Shown: in pieces, positions 36,597-46,574 of the stretch
Layout: each line of letters opens with the position of its first letter
Numbering within the stretch: the first letter of the stretch is position 1
Origin: Arctopsyche grandis
Lineage: Eukaryota > Arthropoda > Insecta > Trichoptera > Hydropsychidae
Length of the DNA: 64,000 nt
Direction of reading: 5' to 3'
Assembly (NCBI RefSeq): GCF_051622035.1
Contig: NC_135366.1
Location: 1,121,001 to 1,185,000, forward strand
Made by a program: the position numbers and the translations under genes
Notes under the pieces: model-generated
What the model saw: only the letters and a program-made list of their open reading frames with translations
Database searches by the model: none
What the model was told of the DNA's origin: nothing

Positions 36597-37974
36597 AATA
36601 GACGGGTACCTACATATATTCAGTACCCGCAAAAACATATTCCACGTGATGTTTAAATAGAAACGGTTGTGAAAAACTGATATTAGAATGATGTAAAGTT
36701 AAAAGTTACACAGTGAAACGTTACACCGAAAAATTTGACCGACACTGTGCGCGCGCGTACAATTCGCGATACCGTAACATCCGAATACATTACATATCGT
36801 GCAAGTGTAATTAATTTATATAATAATACGAACAAGTACATATTATAATATATCATCATCATACATACATACATGGTTACACAATAGCGATGGAATGAAA
36901 GTATCTGAAAATCTACGATAAAAAATGTATGACAATAATAACTAACGTACGCGGTCTACAGTGCGTGAAATTTACTTGCTTGCACCTTGTCTTCATACAC
37001 TTTTCGAAGCGCACAGCGAATCATACACAAATATCAATTCAAATATTCTTCTCGCTTTCTGCTTAGCTCGCTGTCTTGTAAGTAATTTGAATTTTACATG
37101 TTTATTTAAATTATATCGAATAATTAATTTATTCAAAGTAAATAATAACACAATGCAACTTTCTATTAAAAATTAAAAATGTCCAAAATATAATCACCGT
37201 TGTTTTTTTTTTTGGTTTGTCGGTGCAAATTGTGCATTATATAATTGTGATATTATTTTTGATAACGTTGTACGTGAACTTGGCGAAAATTACATCGATT
37301 AAGACGCTTTTGGTTTACTAATGGAACGCTCTAAGAAAGTTACATTTTCTCTATAATTGTAAAGAAGCGAATACAATTGGTAATTTACTACAGCTTTTAG
37401 AAATTGGCGCACACGTGTTGCGAAAAAAAATCTTTCAATCTATCATTAATATTGCAAACCTACTTATTGTTAAGAGTGCGATGGGAAGACAATGTAAAAA
37501 AAAACCAAATTTTTTTTTTTTTGAAAATTACTATACAGGAAGCATAAAAATAGCCTTCAGGTATTTTTTTATATATAAAAAAAACATTTGCGTAAAGTAT
37601 AACATTATTGTTTTTCGGTTCAATTTAATGATACATTGATAAAAAATAATTACATACATTTATGCATCGATGTGTTTTAAAAATTGAAGTTCAGTTCGGT
37701 TCAACAAAAAAAAGGGTCTGCTGTGTGCACATATTTATGTCGATAAATGTATAATATAATAATATGAAATCAATTGATTACGAAAATAAAAATATTAAGT
37801 GATTATATGTACGCGTGTAGTTCACAAAACGATAACAGGTGGTGCAATAAATAAATTAAAAAATTATTTTGACGAACTAGTCATCTAGTTATAAAAATAG
37901 TACATGGATTACATTAGTTGCAACATATACGAGCGAATGACGAAAATTTTATATAATTTTATATTAAAAATACT
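36597..37974. other. AT-rich intergenic DNA, nothing recognised
   Basis: Only short frames and microsatellite (ATAC near 36865-36875). Confidence 0.4.
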
Positions 37975-37982
37975 ACCATGAT

Positions 37983-39372
37983 CAGGGAAGTTATTTAGGG
38001 GGGGGGGGCATGGGGGGGCACTCGCCTCCCCTAAATTTAGGAATAGTATGAATTTAGAAAACATCATGAATTTAATAATAAATGAAATACTATGGATCTA
38101 TGAATGCTTTTTATTTCTTATATCTTGGGTAGCTTAGTGGCCAATAAAATAATCGCTGCAATAAGCTACTTTGATAAAAAAAAGTATATTTTGTTTTTTG
38201 AATGGTATGCCTTGGGTAAAATTTTAGTCTGATGTCTAATGGTGCGTACGCACCAAGCCAACGAACGGCCCATTGGCCAACTTTTAAAACCAGTAGCGTA
38301 CAAAATATCGAAATAAAAATTAAATTTAAAAATTGAAATTAAATATCAAAATTAAAACTATTATTATTATATTAAAATTAAATTCAAGTATCAAAATAAA
38401 ATTATAATCATTATATTAAAATTAAAATTGAATATTGAAAGTTAAAACAGAACATGAACAATTTAAATAAATTTTCGAGATTGACCTAAAATTAGATCAT
38501 CAACAATCACATACAGGTAATCCTCGACTTTTGTTTGTCGAAGATGTTTTGACTTACGAAGATACGCACTAAGATCGAAAAAAAATCAAAGAATTGTTAT
38601 TTTTACTTCCCCGTAATGCGCAGTTACTGAGAATATATCATGTATTAGTATGGGTGATCCAACGATGGTAGCTAACCCGGGGTGTTGTCGGTCACATCAA
38701 ACGGATTTTTTTATTCTTCAATTGTTTCTCTCGTCGAAATAAATCAAGTAATTAAATCATTTCAGAGGTAAAATTTATCGGATAATGTGTGATTATTAAT
38801 TTTATTTCGACGAAAGAAAAAAAACCCTTTGACAAATCACCGACATCCGACACCGCGTTTTTTTATGAATTGTTTTTTTTTATCGATCATCCACGTGGAA
38901 ATACAGTAACATCTCGTGACGACTTTAACAATATTTTTTTTCGCTCATAAGCAGAGAAATTATAATATTTCTCTGGTTTTAAATGCATATCGTCGTAATT
39001 CAAAACATTGTTGTAATTCAAAACATCAACGATGATCTAATTTTAGCTCAATCTCGCTCTTTAGCTTGATTTTGATATTTAATTTCAATTTTAAAATTTA
39101 ATTTTATTTCGATATTTTGTACGCTACTGCTGGTTAAAAAGTTGGCCCAAAGTCGTCGTTGGTTTAGTCCATAAGCACCATAAAATGATTAATTTTATTT
39201 TTTTGTTTTTCCAATTTCTCTCTTCAATAATGTTTTTTTTTATATTTCATATTTTATAACTCAATAAGGTGTATGCAAAGTATATTTTCCATTTTTATTT
39301 TGATATATGTAACTTGACCAAACTTTTCCTGCCCCCTCCCCCCCCCAAGATAAAGCTGAAATGACGTCCCTG
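37983..39372. mobile_element. hAT-like MITE with exact 8-bp TSD, interrupted by Harb-A
   Basis: ACCATGAT flanks both ends exactly (37975-37982, 39373-39380). The termini are CAGGGAAGTTATTT on the left and, complemented on the right, CAGGGACGTCATTT, followed by G-runs (38000-38020; C-runs 39332-39347). After removing the Harb-A copy the host element is about 450 bp and non-coding. Confidence 0.85.
38240..39180. mobile_element. Harb-A copy 2, nested (TSD TAA)
   Basis: About 98 percent identical to 26832-27776 over its 941 bases, same orientation, flanked by TAA at 38237-38239 and 39181-39183. The high identity implies recent activity of the family. Confidence 0.85.
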
Positions 39373-39380
39373 ACCATGAT

Positions 39381-40028
39381 CAAATTATGTGATTCTAAAT
39401 TGAAAACTGTTATAAATGAAAAAACGAAGAAATATTCATCCTTAGATCCTTAGATAAACAGTCACAATATACAAGTTACTTTAATTTACATACCTTTACA
39501 GGAAAATCTTCTTCGTGTGTCAATTTATAGTATTAAAATTTTCTTATTTTCCGTTGATCTATCAAATTTTCACAGAGTGGTGTTCGCACAGAAATTTTCG
39601 GAAAATATGCATCGCGAATTGAACGTCAATTGAATGCGTAATTAATGTTTAATGTCGGTTTAAATACGCGTTAAACATCTGTCGGTGTGAGATCAGATGT
39701 TTCAGGTAGCGCGGTCTAGTGAAAACTGAACGCGTATTCGTTAATTATTAAAACAGGTAATTTCAATCGAACGATTCGGTCGAGTTGCACGCTGTAACCA
39801 TGGCGATGCTTAAACGCTATGAGTGTTGCCATCAGATAAAATTATTATTAATAAATAAATTGTTTTTAACAATTTATAAATATGTGAACTCGAGGGTAAC
39901 GCTACAGCTATTGATCAGCATACAGGTATTGGCCACTTGAACTAAAACAATATGCAAACAACGGTCGACGATAAAACAATGTATTAGTATAAAATACAGC
40001 CGTAGTGAAGATTTTTTTAGGGGAAGGG
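39381..40028. other. Intergenic DNA, nothing recognised
   Basis: No gene or clear repeat. Confidence 0.35.
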
Positions 40029-40036
40029 AAAACATT

Positions 40037-40210
40037 CGGTGATTATTCCGCAAAAAGCGATCTTACGCACTAAAATCTCGATCACAGACCGTGTGTCACA
40101 AAAACTCCATCAATCGAAAGACCACCACGCGAAATATTGCAGATGTTCCGTAATCGAGATTTTAGTGACTTGCGCGATATCGCTTTTGCGGAATAATCCG
40201 TTTACCGGGC
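40037..40210. mobile_element. Small palindromic MITE with asymmetric termini
   Basis: Inner arms are inverted: ATTATTCCGCAAAAAGCGAT with ATCGCTTTTGCGGAATAAT, and ACTAAAATCTCGAT with ATCGAGATTTTAGT. The left end is CGGTGATTA while the right end, complemented, is CGGTAAACGGATTA. AAAACATT occurs at 40029-40036 and 40211-40218 as a likely 8-bp duplication. The terminus pair is shared with the 42.4-kb foldback. Confidence 0.7.
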
Positions 40211-40218
40211 AAAACATT

Positions 40219-40999
40219 GGTATCCCTGCTAAACCTTATTGAAAAAAACTTTTACTGATGATTTTCATATGTAGTAAAGCATGTACATGAATATGTATAT
40301 TCAAGGCGTTCAAAGAATTCATTGTGTGATATATCTTAACATGATTCATATAATTATTATATATTATTAAAATAAGGGGGGGGGGGTAGGAACCCCTATG
40401 TTTTTTTCCCTAGGGGCAAAATATGTAATAATTTCCGTCTTTAAGATTGTACAGATGATTACCCTGATTTGTTTTCAAATTCAATTAGTATTTTTAGGGC
40501 TAAGGTGAAGATGTAATTTTTAGGGCTAAGGTGAAGATCTGTGGTTGATTGTTTTGGTAATTTTTGTTTTTATTATGTAATCATGGGGTGAAGGAATTTA
40601 AATATTGTCTTTTATTTATTTTTCTTTTATTATATTTTTATTTTGTATGTGTGCCATTATGTTTAAAAATAAAAAAAACAACTGAAGCATTTATTATAAC
40701 CCCCTTGGCGTTGGGTTAACTCCGTGACAACAATTTTGCGCACCACCTACACATTTCGGATGGCGATGTTTTTATTTCAACTCGGCGAACGTCAAGAGGA
40801 GGCATTAAAGGAGGAGGTTTTCTACATTTAAAATCTGCGAAATACAAGTGGTGAGAGTTTTTAAAATGAATAATTTGTATTTTTAATTTAAAAATAATCG
40901 TTTTGACTTTTTCAAGAAGTTTTTGAAATTAAATAAGAAATTTTTTTTTAATATTTTTTATTTGAGGTAAAAATTTTAATGAAGATTGTAAGATACACA
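40219..40999. other. Intergenic DNA with a short tandem duplication
   Basis: TTTTTAGGGCTAAGGTGAAGA occurs at 40491 and again at 40517. A G-run lies at 40377-40387. No gene. Confidence 0.35.
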
Positions 41000-41002
41000 T
41001 AA

Positions 41003-41839
41003 AGGTCTGTTCATACTTAACAGCACTGCACGGCTTCAGCACTGCACGACTCCGTTTCAAATATGTCATTGTATTACATTTCTATTCATATCTACCTACA
41101 CGTCGCGGTCACGTCACGCTCACAGCACTTTGGCCGAGTGCAAGGCAAAATCGGCTTACTTATACATTACAGGCCATGACGATACGGCGCAATATTGCTT
41201 ACGTCGTATTGTCGAGTACTTACAATATGAATGCATACACGTGCATTCGTAGCTACGCGTCAGAATACATGTCAGCAAAAATGTTTCGACGTTTATCGAA
41301 CGAAAAATTATGTATAATCGCGTTGTTGTTGGAAGAAGAAGCTCAAGAGGGCAATAAAAAAGCACGGAGGCGTTTTGATGTGCATCCCATGTTAAAAAAT
41401 AGAAAAATCGAAGGAGAGTTTTGGACACTGTATAAGGAGCTTGTGGATGATGGATAAATTTTTTTTAAATATTTCCGTAAAAAAAAATTTTTTTTTTTTT
41501 AAATATTCTTTAAATATTTGCGCCAAAACCATGTCGAAAGATTGAACAGCTGTCAACTGTCACTATCGATAATTGGTCCAAAACAGCAAAGCGGCTGAGT
41601 CATGGCACGTAATTCGCGTGTATATTTCCACGATGGCCAAAAAAACGGATACGATACGTTGACGGATGTTGGTGTAAGGTATAAACAGGAAATGTCGGGT
41701 ACTGCTGTAAGCCTGCCATGGCGTAAACGTGACGGTTGGTATGAATATACCCATACAAAATTTACCAAAGAATACTTTTCGTACGGCCGGATACCTGCTG
41801 AAGTCGGTACGTGCTGACTACATAGGTATGAACAGACCT
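41003..41839 (+). mobile_element. Harb-C: PIF/Harbinger element with truncated transposase exon
   Basis: A perfect 14-bp terminal inverted repeat AGGTCTGTTCATAC (41003-41016 and, inverted, 41826-41839) is flanked by TAA on both sides (41000-41002, 41840-41842). Inside, a plus frame (41176-41457) ends with KARRRFDVHPMLKNRKIEG and EFWTLYKELVDDG. This resembles the N-terminal region of insect HARBI1-like transposases (W/F-V-HP-RK--GEF pattern). The reading stops there, and a KFFKYF-like continuation is frameshifted. The DDE domain is absent, so the element is a deletion derivative. Confidence 0.75.
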
Positions 41840-41842
41840 TAA

Positions 41843-42389
41843 AGCTAAAACTGTTAGTCAGGCCGCACACCAAAACAGCACGCAGCGTGCACGCTGCAAT
41901 TGCTTCAGGAAGCATTTATTTTTATTGCAAATGTTTTTATTAATATTAATACATATTTGTTGCATAAAACTGTTGCAAAGGTTTTTAATATAAATACATA
42001 TTTGATTAAAATTATATTTTAGATTTGTGTAATTCTTCTTTTTTGGACCTTTTTATTTCTATTCTTTTTTATTTTTATTTTTCGTATTGTATCTTTTTCG
42101 TTTTTGCAATTTTAGTATTCTTTGTTTTAATTTTTTTTGCTTGTTTGTTTGAAGTACTGAAGAAAGTCAGAATCATAGAAGTAGAATGCATAGAATCGCT
42201 CTCAGCCTACAAAAATGTTGCTACAAAAACTCTGCGCGGCAGAGTTTGTTCATTGTTTGCTAAACTTCGTCTCTCTCTCTTTTGTCTCTCTTCCGACTTT
42301 CCGTCTCTCTCTTCGATGGCTCGCTTTTAGACGATACTTTTGTTAACAATGACCATTCTATGCTTTCTATTTCTATGGTCAAAATGGTT
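41843..42389. other. Spacer, T-rich
   Basis: T-rich sequence at 42030-42150 resembles the LINE 3' UTRs of this window, but no tail or hairpin proves it. No gene. Confidence 0.3.
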
Positions 42390-42894
42390 CGGTGATTACT
42401 AGTCAAATGTGAACTGGTCACAGAACAAACGGTCGCTCTAGATCGGTCACACGTGATCATCCGTCATACTAAAACTGGTAACACCCGAAAATTGGTCACG
42501 AAAAAACTGGTCACACTCAAAAATTAAAAATTGGTCGAATTTTTGTGTGTGCAGTTTTTTCGTGACTAATTTTCGAGTGTGACCAGTTTTCTCGTGACCA
42601 GTTTTCTCGTGACCAGTTTTCTCGTGACCAGTTTTAGTGTGACGGGTGATCACGATCTAGAGCGACCGGTTGTCCTGTGACCGATTCGGTTCGGTGATTA
42701 CTAGTCAAATGTGAACTGGTCACAGGACAACCGGTCGCTTCAGATCGGTCACATGTGATCACCCGTCACACTAAACTGGTCACAACCTAAAATCGGTCGA
42801 CCAGTTTTAGTGTGACGGGTGATCACGTGTGACCGATCTAGAGCGACCGGTTGTCCTGTGACTGGTTCACATATGACTAGTAGTCCGTTTACCG
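42390..42894. mobile_element. Double palindromic foldback element with 15-bp repeats
   Basis: Two head-to-tail palindromic units: 42390 to about 42691, which lacks its right terminus, and 42692-42894, which is complete. Both begin CGGTGATTACTAGTCA, and unit 2 ends ACTAGTAGTCCGTTTACCG. Unit 1 carries four tandem CTCGTGACCAGTTTT units (about 42583-42640). A LINE insertion duplicates the terminal 22 bases at 43221-43242. No coding capacity. Confidence 0.75.
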
Positions 42895-43220
42895 ACTATG
42901 TATGAGTGGAATCTTAATCTACTCTCTTCCATTTGGGCCTCGCTGTGATTTTATTTTATTTATTCATATTTTGTTTTATTTATTTTACTTTTTCTTTCTC
43001 CTTTGTACATTTTTATGTACTATTTTAATTGTATTATTATTTTCCTTTTGTTACTTTTTTATTACTATTTTATTTTACCATGTTTTCTGCTTTTTATTTT
43101 TTTTGTTTTTTACTAATTTTACTTGTATTTATATATTTGTTAAATGTAGGCCATTGTGGCGCATTAGGCTCTTCCTGTAATGCCACAACGGTCCAAAACT
43201 ATTAATAAATAAATAAATAA
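42895..43220 (+). mobile_element. LINE 3' end (type A) with 22-bp TSD
   Basis: Same 3' end as 11995-12275: GAGTGGAATCTTAATC start, T-rich UTR, hairpin CATTGTGGC (43152-43160) with GCCACAACG (43182-43190), and (TAAA)n tail. The 22 bases at 42873-42894 are exactly repeated at 43221-43242, a target-site duplication. Confidence 0.85.
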
Positions 43221-43242
43221 ATGACTAGTAGTCCGTTTACCG

Positions 43243-43828
43243 TCAGAATAACCACATATACCATTGATGTATAATACACATAGATGGGCCCTGACGTGTG
43301 ATTTTGGTCTGAGATCTTGTCTTCACTAACTGAGGGGTGCGGGGGGTTTAACTAGTGGGGAAATTGGGAAAAAAAGGTTTTTTTCCCTACGACGCAGTGG
43401 TACCTACCAACCTATTAAGAGAAATTGTGTATGCACCATGTATTTTGCATGCGCCAAAAGGGAGACGAGTATAAGACGTGAGGGCGGATCTAGTTTATTA
43501 TACATCAATGACATATAACTATAATATTTCTCAAATCACATTAAAATTAAAATACATAAAAATTAAACAAAAATATAGAAAATAAATCATAATTGACGTG
43601 AAATAACCCCCGTAAAAATAATCAAAAGGCAATTCAACGAGTGGAGCGGTTTAAAAAATGCGGAACATAGAACGCGCATGGCCGCGATGCGTCGCCCTAC
43701 GACCGGAAGCTGGACGCTAATCGACGTGCGGTCGCCATTGTTGCGTTGGCCGCGTCACTGACGGTGGTCTCTCTCTCGTGTGTGTGTGATCTGAACGCGT
43801 CCCTACCCACGCCCAAGCCGACCTCACC
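43243..43828 (+). promoter_or_regulatory. Upstream region and probable 5' UTR of the REF/Aly gene
   Basis: The last 200 bases (43630-43828) are much richer in GC and CpG than the surroundings and lead directly into the REF start codon with a good context (CTCACCATGG). This fits a 5' UTR and promoter. No TATA box is evident and the transcription start is not placed. Confidence 0.4.
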
Positions 43829-44092
43829 ATGGTGGACAAAATCGACATGAGTCTGGACGACATCATCAAGTCGTCGAAGCGCGGCAGCGGAGGGGGAGTC
43901 GGAGGCCGCGGGGGGCGACGCTCCGGAGGCGGGGGGGGAGGGGGAGCGGCCGGCCGAGCGGGCGGAGGCGCAGGCGGGGGCGCAGGCGGAGGGGGAGGCG
44001 GAGGCGGAGGCGGAGGGGGGCGAGTGCGAGCCGGGGGCATCCAACGCAACCGACCCGCCGCCAACCAGCGCAAGCCGCTCGCCTACACCAGG
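43829..44092 (+). CDS. Ref1: REF/Aly mRNA export adaptor, exon 1 (REF-N box and RG-rich arm)
   Basis: The gene encodes a 285-residue THO/TREX export adaptor that is recruited to spliced mRNA by UAP56 and hands it to NXF1 in the nucleus (family knowledge). Exon 1 gives residues 1-88. The conserved REF-N box DKIDMSLDDIIK, which binds UAP56, is at 3-14. A Gly/Arg-rich RNA-binding arm (about 18-70, with long Gly runs) and NQRKPLAYTR follow. The start is the first ATG, in strong context. The donor is CCAGG|GTAATT, phase 0. The other exons are at 46043-46265, 50398-50619 and 50697-50845; all phases agree, giving 858 coding bases with stop. The long Gly run is GC-rich and slippage-prone. Confidence is high because both terminal REF boxes and the RRM are present in order. 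Confidence 0.95.
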
Positions 44093-46042
44093 GTAATTAA
44101 CAACTACACCACATGCGAGCTGTCACATGGCGGCCATCTTGTTTTCGGTGACGTTTCCCGCCGACTTCAGGCTCTCTGAGCGGCCCGACGACGAGCTCGT
44201 CTTCGCCAAACCGTCCACTAGAGCCTCCACGCTGAACTTTCGCCGAAAAGTACACGCATTTGCGGCCCCAATTCTCATACCAAGTGTTTCCCCCCATTTG
44301 TCCGCTAGATGGCGCCACGGTCGAAGGCCATCGAATGTCTGAGCGGTAACGATACTGTTCAGTATATATATATATACGTATAATATGACCTATATTTCGA
44401 GATCGACAATGCAATCCCTGCAATGAGGATGCTCTAGGGATTTTGGACCAATGTTGAAGTGCTATCTTGCACCTTGTGGAACTTGTATTATTCAAAATAC
44501 ACATAGGTCTGAAAACCACCACCATATATAGTCATGACTTGCCTCAAAGATGAGCTTGAAATCGTCTCGGAGCGATCCTTACTACGTGTCCAATTAAAAA
44601 TTTCATATAAAACGCGCTTCAAACACTGCCTCGGATGTACATAAATACAAAGCGCTGGGAAATACTTCTTCATATATATAAAAGTGGCCTTGATATTTTT
44701 TGTCTCACCGAGAACGATTTAAATTACGACCGATACTAACTGCCTGATGTGCGCTGATGCTGCAAGTCATGACTCGTTCATAAGATGGCGTTGAAATTTT
44801 GTTTCGCCTATATATATATACATATAGAATACGATTCCCACTAAGTTTGTTTGTAATATGCTGACAATGCTACTGCGATGTGGAGAAACGGAGATTCGAA
44901 GGCGGAGATAAAAATGTTTCGGTTTGAACATCCAATAGCAGTTCCAACTCTGCTCTGCACGCTAACGATATATGTGTTGTTACTGCACCGTTTTGACATT
45001 GACATCGTGTCTCGGTACTGTGGACTCACAACGGCACTCTTCGAAGGATTGATTGGGACGACAACGGCGGCAGCTAACGTTTTGTCTTGTAACGGTGCCG
45101 TTCCTTACCGGCTCTAGACGTAAAATCGACACGCTTGCCTTGGACCTCGGGACTTGGGACGCCTCGTCTCGTTGAGAACGGCGGATATCATCGAATATCA
45201 AAATTGGACATTGCTCGCTTAACACTCTATAACACCCTCGATCGCTCTGGACGATGTGATGCGTAGACATATCACCGCTCTCTCTATCTGTCTCTCTCTC
45301 TCTCCATGCAATCGATATTTATAATATGTCCGCCTTGTCCTAAAATGTATCGTACGAAGAAAAAAAAGAGAGGGAGAGAGATCACTCGAAGTCTCTACAC
45401 TTCCGAGTCGTTTCCGCATCGACCCACCTTTCCTGTATCTCCGAAAGAATCCGACCATTCCGATAGCAGCTCCGTATGACCATTTTGCATGGATGGCATA
45501 TGTATATATATATATAATATTAAAGAGGACATTTCATTATTCTGATGAAAAAATACAACAGAAGACGGCGAAATATACAAGGGTTGGGGTGTGTGTTTTG
45601 AAGTGTTTTGAACATCGGACGTCACTCGTGATGTTGTGCTCTAATCTGAAGTGATAACATATCTTAAGTTGTAATAATTTATTTATATCTTAAGTTGTAA
45701 TGAAATGTTAATCTTTCCAAAATTTATCACACTCTATCTATGTGTTTGTTTGTACGAATAATTGTCGATATGTTTTTGTTTGAATTGTTAACTTTTAGTA
45801 TCGATTGTCTCTCTCTCTATCTATATATATATATATATATTTCGTTGTATATGTATGTGCATAGTGCCATGTTCTAATTTGTGAGAGATGATGATGGGGG
45901 AGGGGGGGGGGTGTGTGGGGGTGCAGACCGACCGACCGACACGTCCCCGCCGGTCTCGGTTTGGTACGACCCGCACGTCTGGTGCCATAGGCCGTTGGGT
46001 GCCCCACCCAGTGGTCTGTACATCTGAGCGAACACATTTCAG
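44093..46042 (+). other. REF/Aly intron 1 (1950 bp)
   Basis: Unlike most non-coding DNA here, the first 300 bases are GC-rich. They contain ATGGCGGCCATCTTG (44127-44141, YY1/Pho-like) and CCGCTAGATGGCGCCAC (44302-44318), which fits the fly CTCF consensus AGRKGGCGC. A second AAGATGGCG lies at 44783. The 3' end has (CT)n and (AT)n microsatellite (45808-45840) and strong G-runs (45896-45921). No transposon was recognised. Confidence 0.5.
44302..44318 (+). promoter_or_regulatory. Candidate CTCF-type insulator site
   Basis: CCGCTAGATGGCGCCAC contains AGATGGCGC, an exact match to the AGRKGGCGC core described for Drosophila CTCF. It lies 210 bases inside intron 1 of an expected housekeeping gene. 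It is a motif match only. Confidence 0.4.
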
Positions 46043-46265
46043 GGCGATGTTAACGGCGCATGGAAGCACGATATGTTCAACGACTTTGGCATAAAGAAAC
46101 TGACGATAGGACGCAACGCGCCGAGCAACTCGACGGGCCCCACCAAGTTGCTCGTGTCCAATCTCGACTTTGGCGTGTCCGAGTCGGACATACAGGAACT
46201 GTTCGCCGAGTTTGGCATGCTGCGCAGCGCGTCCGTGCACTACGATCGATCTGGACGATCATTGG
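46043..46265 (+). CDS. Ref1: REF/Aly exon 2 (first half of the RRM)
   Basis: It encodes residues 89-163, starting [14 protein letters not shown] directly after acceptor CATTTCAG, phase 0. The RRM begins with [12 protein letters not shown] (RNP2-like, about 122-133), then [11 protein letters not shown] and the DRSGRSLG loop. The exon ends in TTGG|GTAATT, phase 1, inside the Gly codon that opens the RNP1 segment. The acceptor lacks a good pyrimidine tract and follows a G-rich stretch. Confidence 0.95.
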
Positions 46266-46574
46266 GTAATTATTATGTCTCACTTTCTTCTTTGGTTGTG
46301 GCTATTTGCAGGTACTATATCTGCGACAGGCGCAAAGCCTTGTGCGCATGCGCGTGAACTTATAATCCGATTATAATTTCTTACATTTAATGTACAGTAA
46401 GATGCAGAGAAATCGCATCACTTTCAATTGTTCGATGTTTTCGATTTTTTTTAATTACATGAAGCTATACACAAGTTTTTTTGGTTTTATTATTTGATTT
46501 CAACTATTTAACATGTTTTACGATTAAAAAAGATCATCAAGCGAGATACGAATTTTAAAAAAACATGCAAAATA

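Noticed and set aside
41602..41817. A second 71-codon frame in the Harb-C element
   Set aside because: It runs into the terminal inverted repeat and shows no transposase motif.
43697..44179. Long frames on the minus strand and in other frames across REF/Aly exon 1
   Set aside because: They are shadows of the GC-rich Gly/Arg coding sequence; only the plus frame has REF boxes and consistent splice phases.
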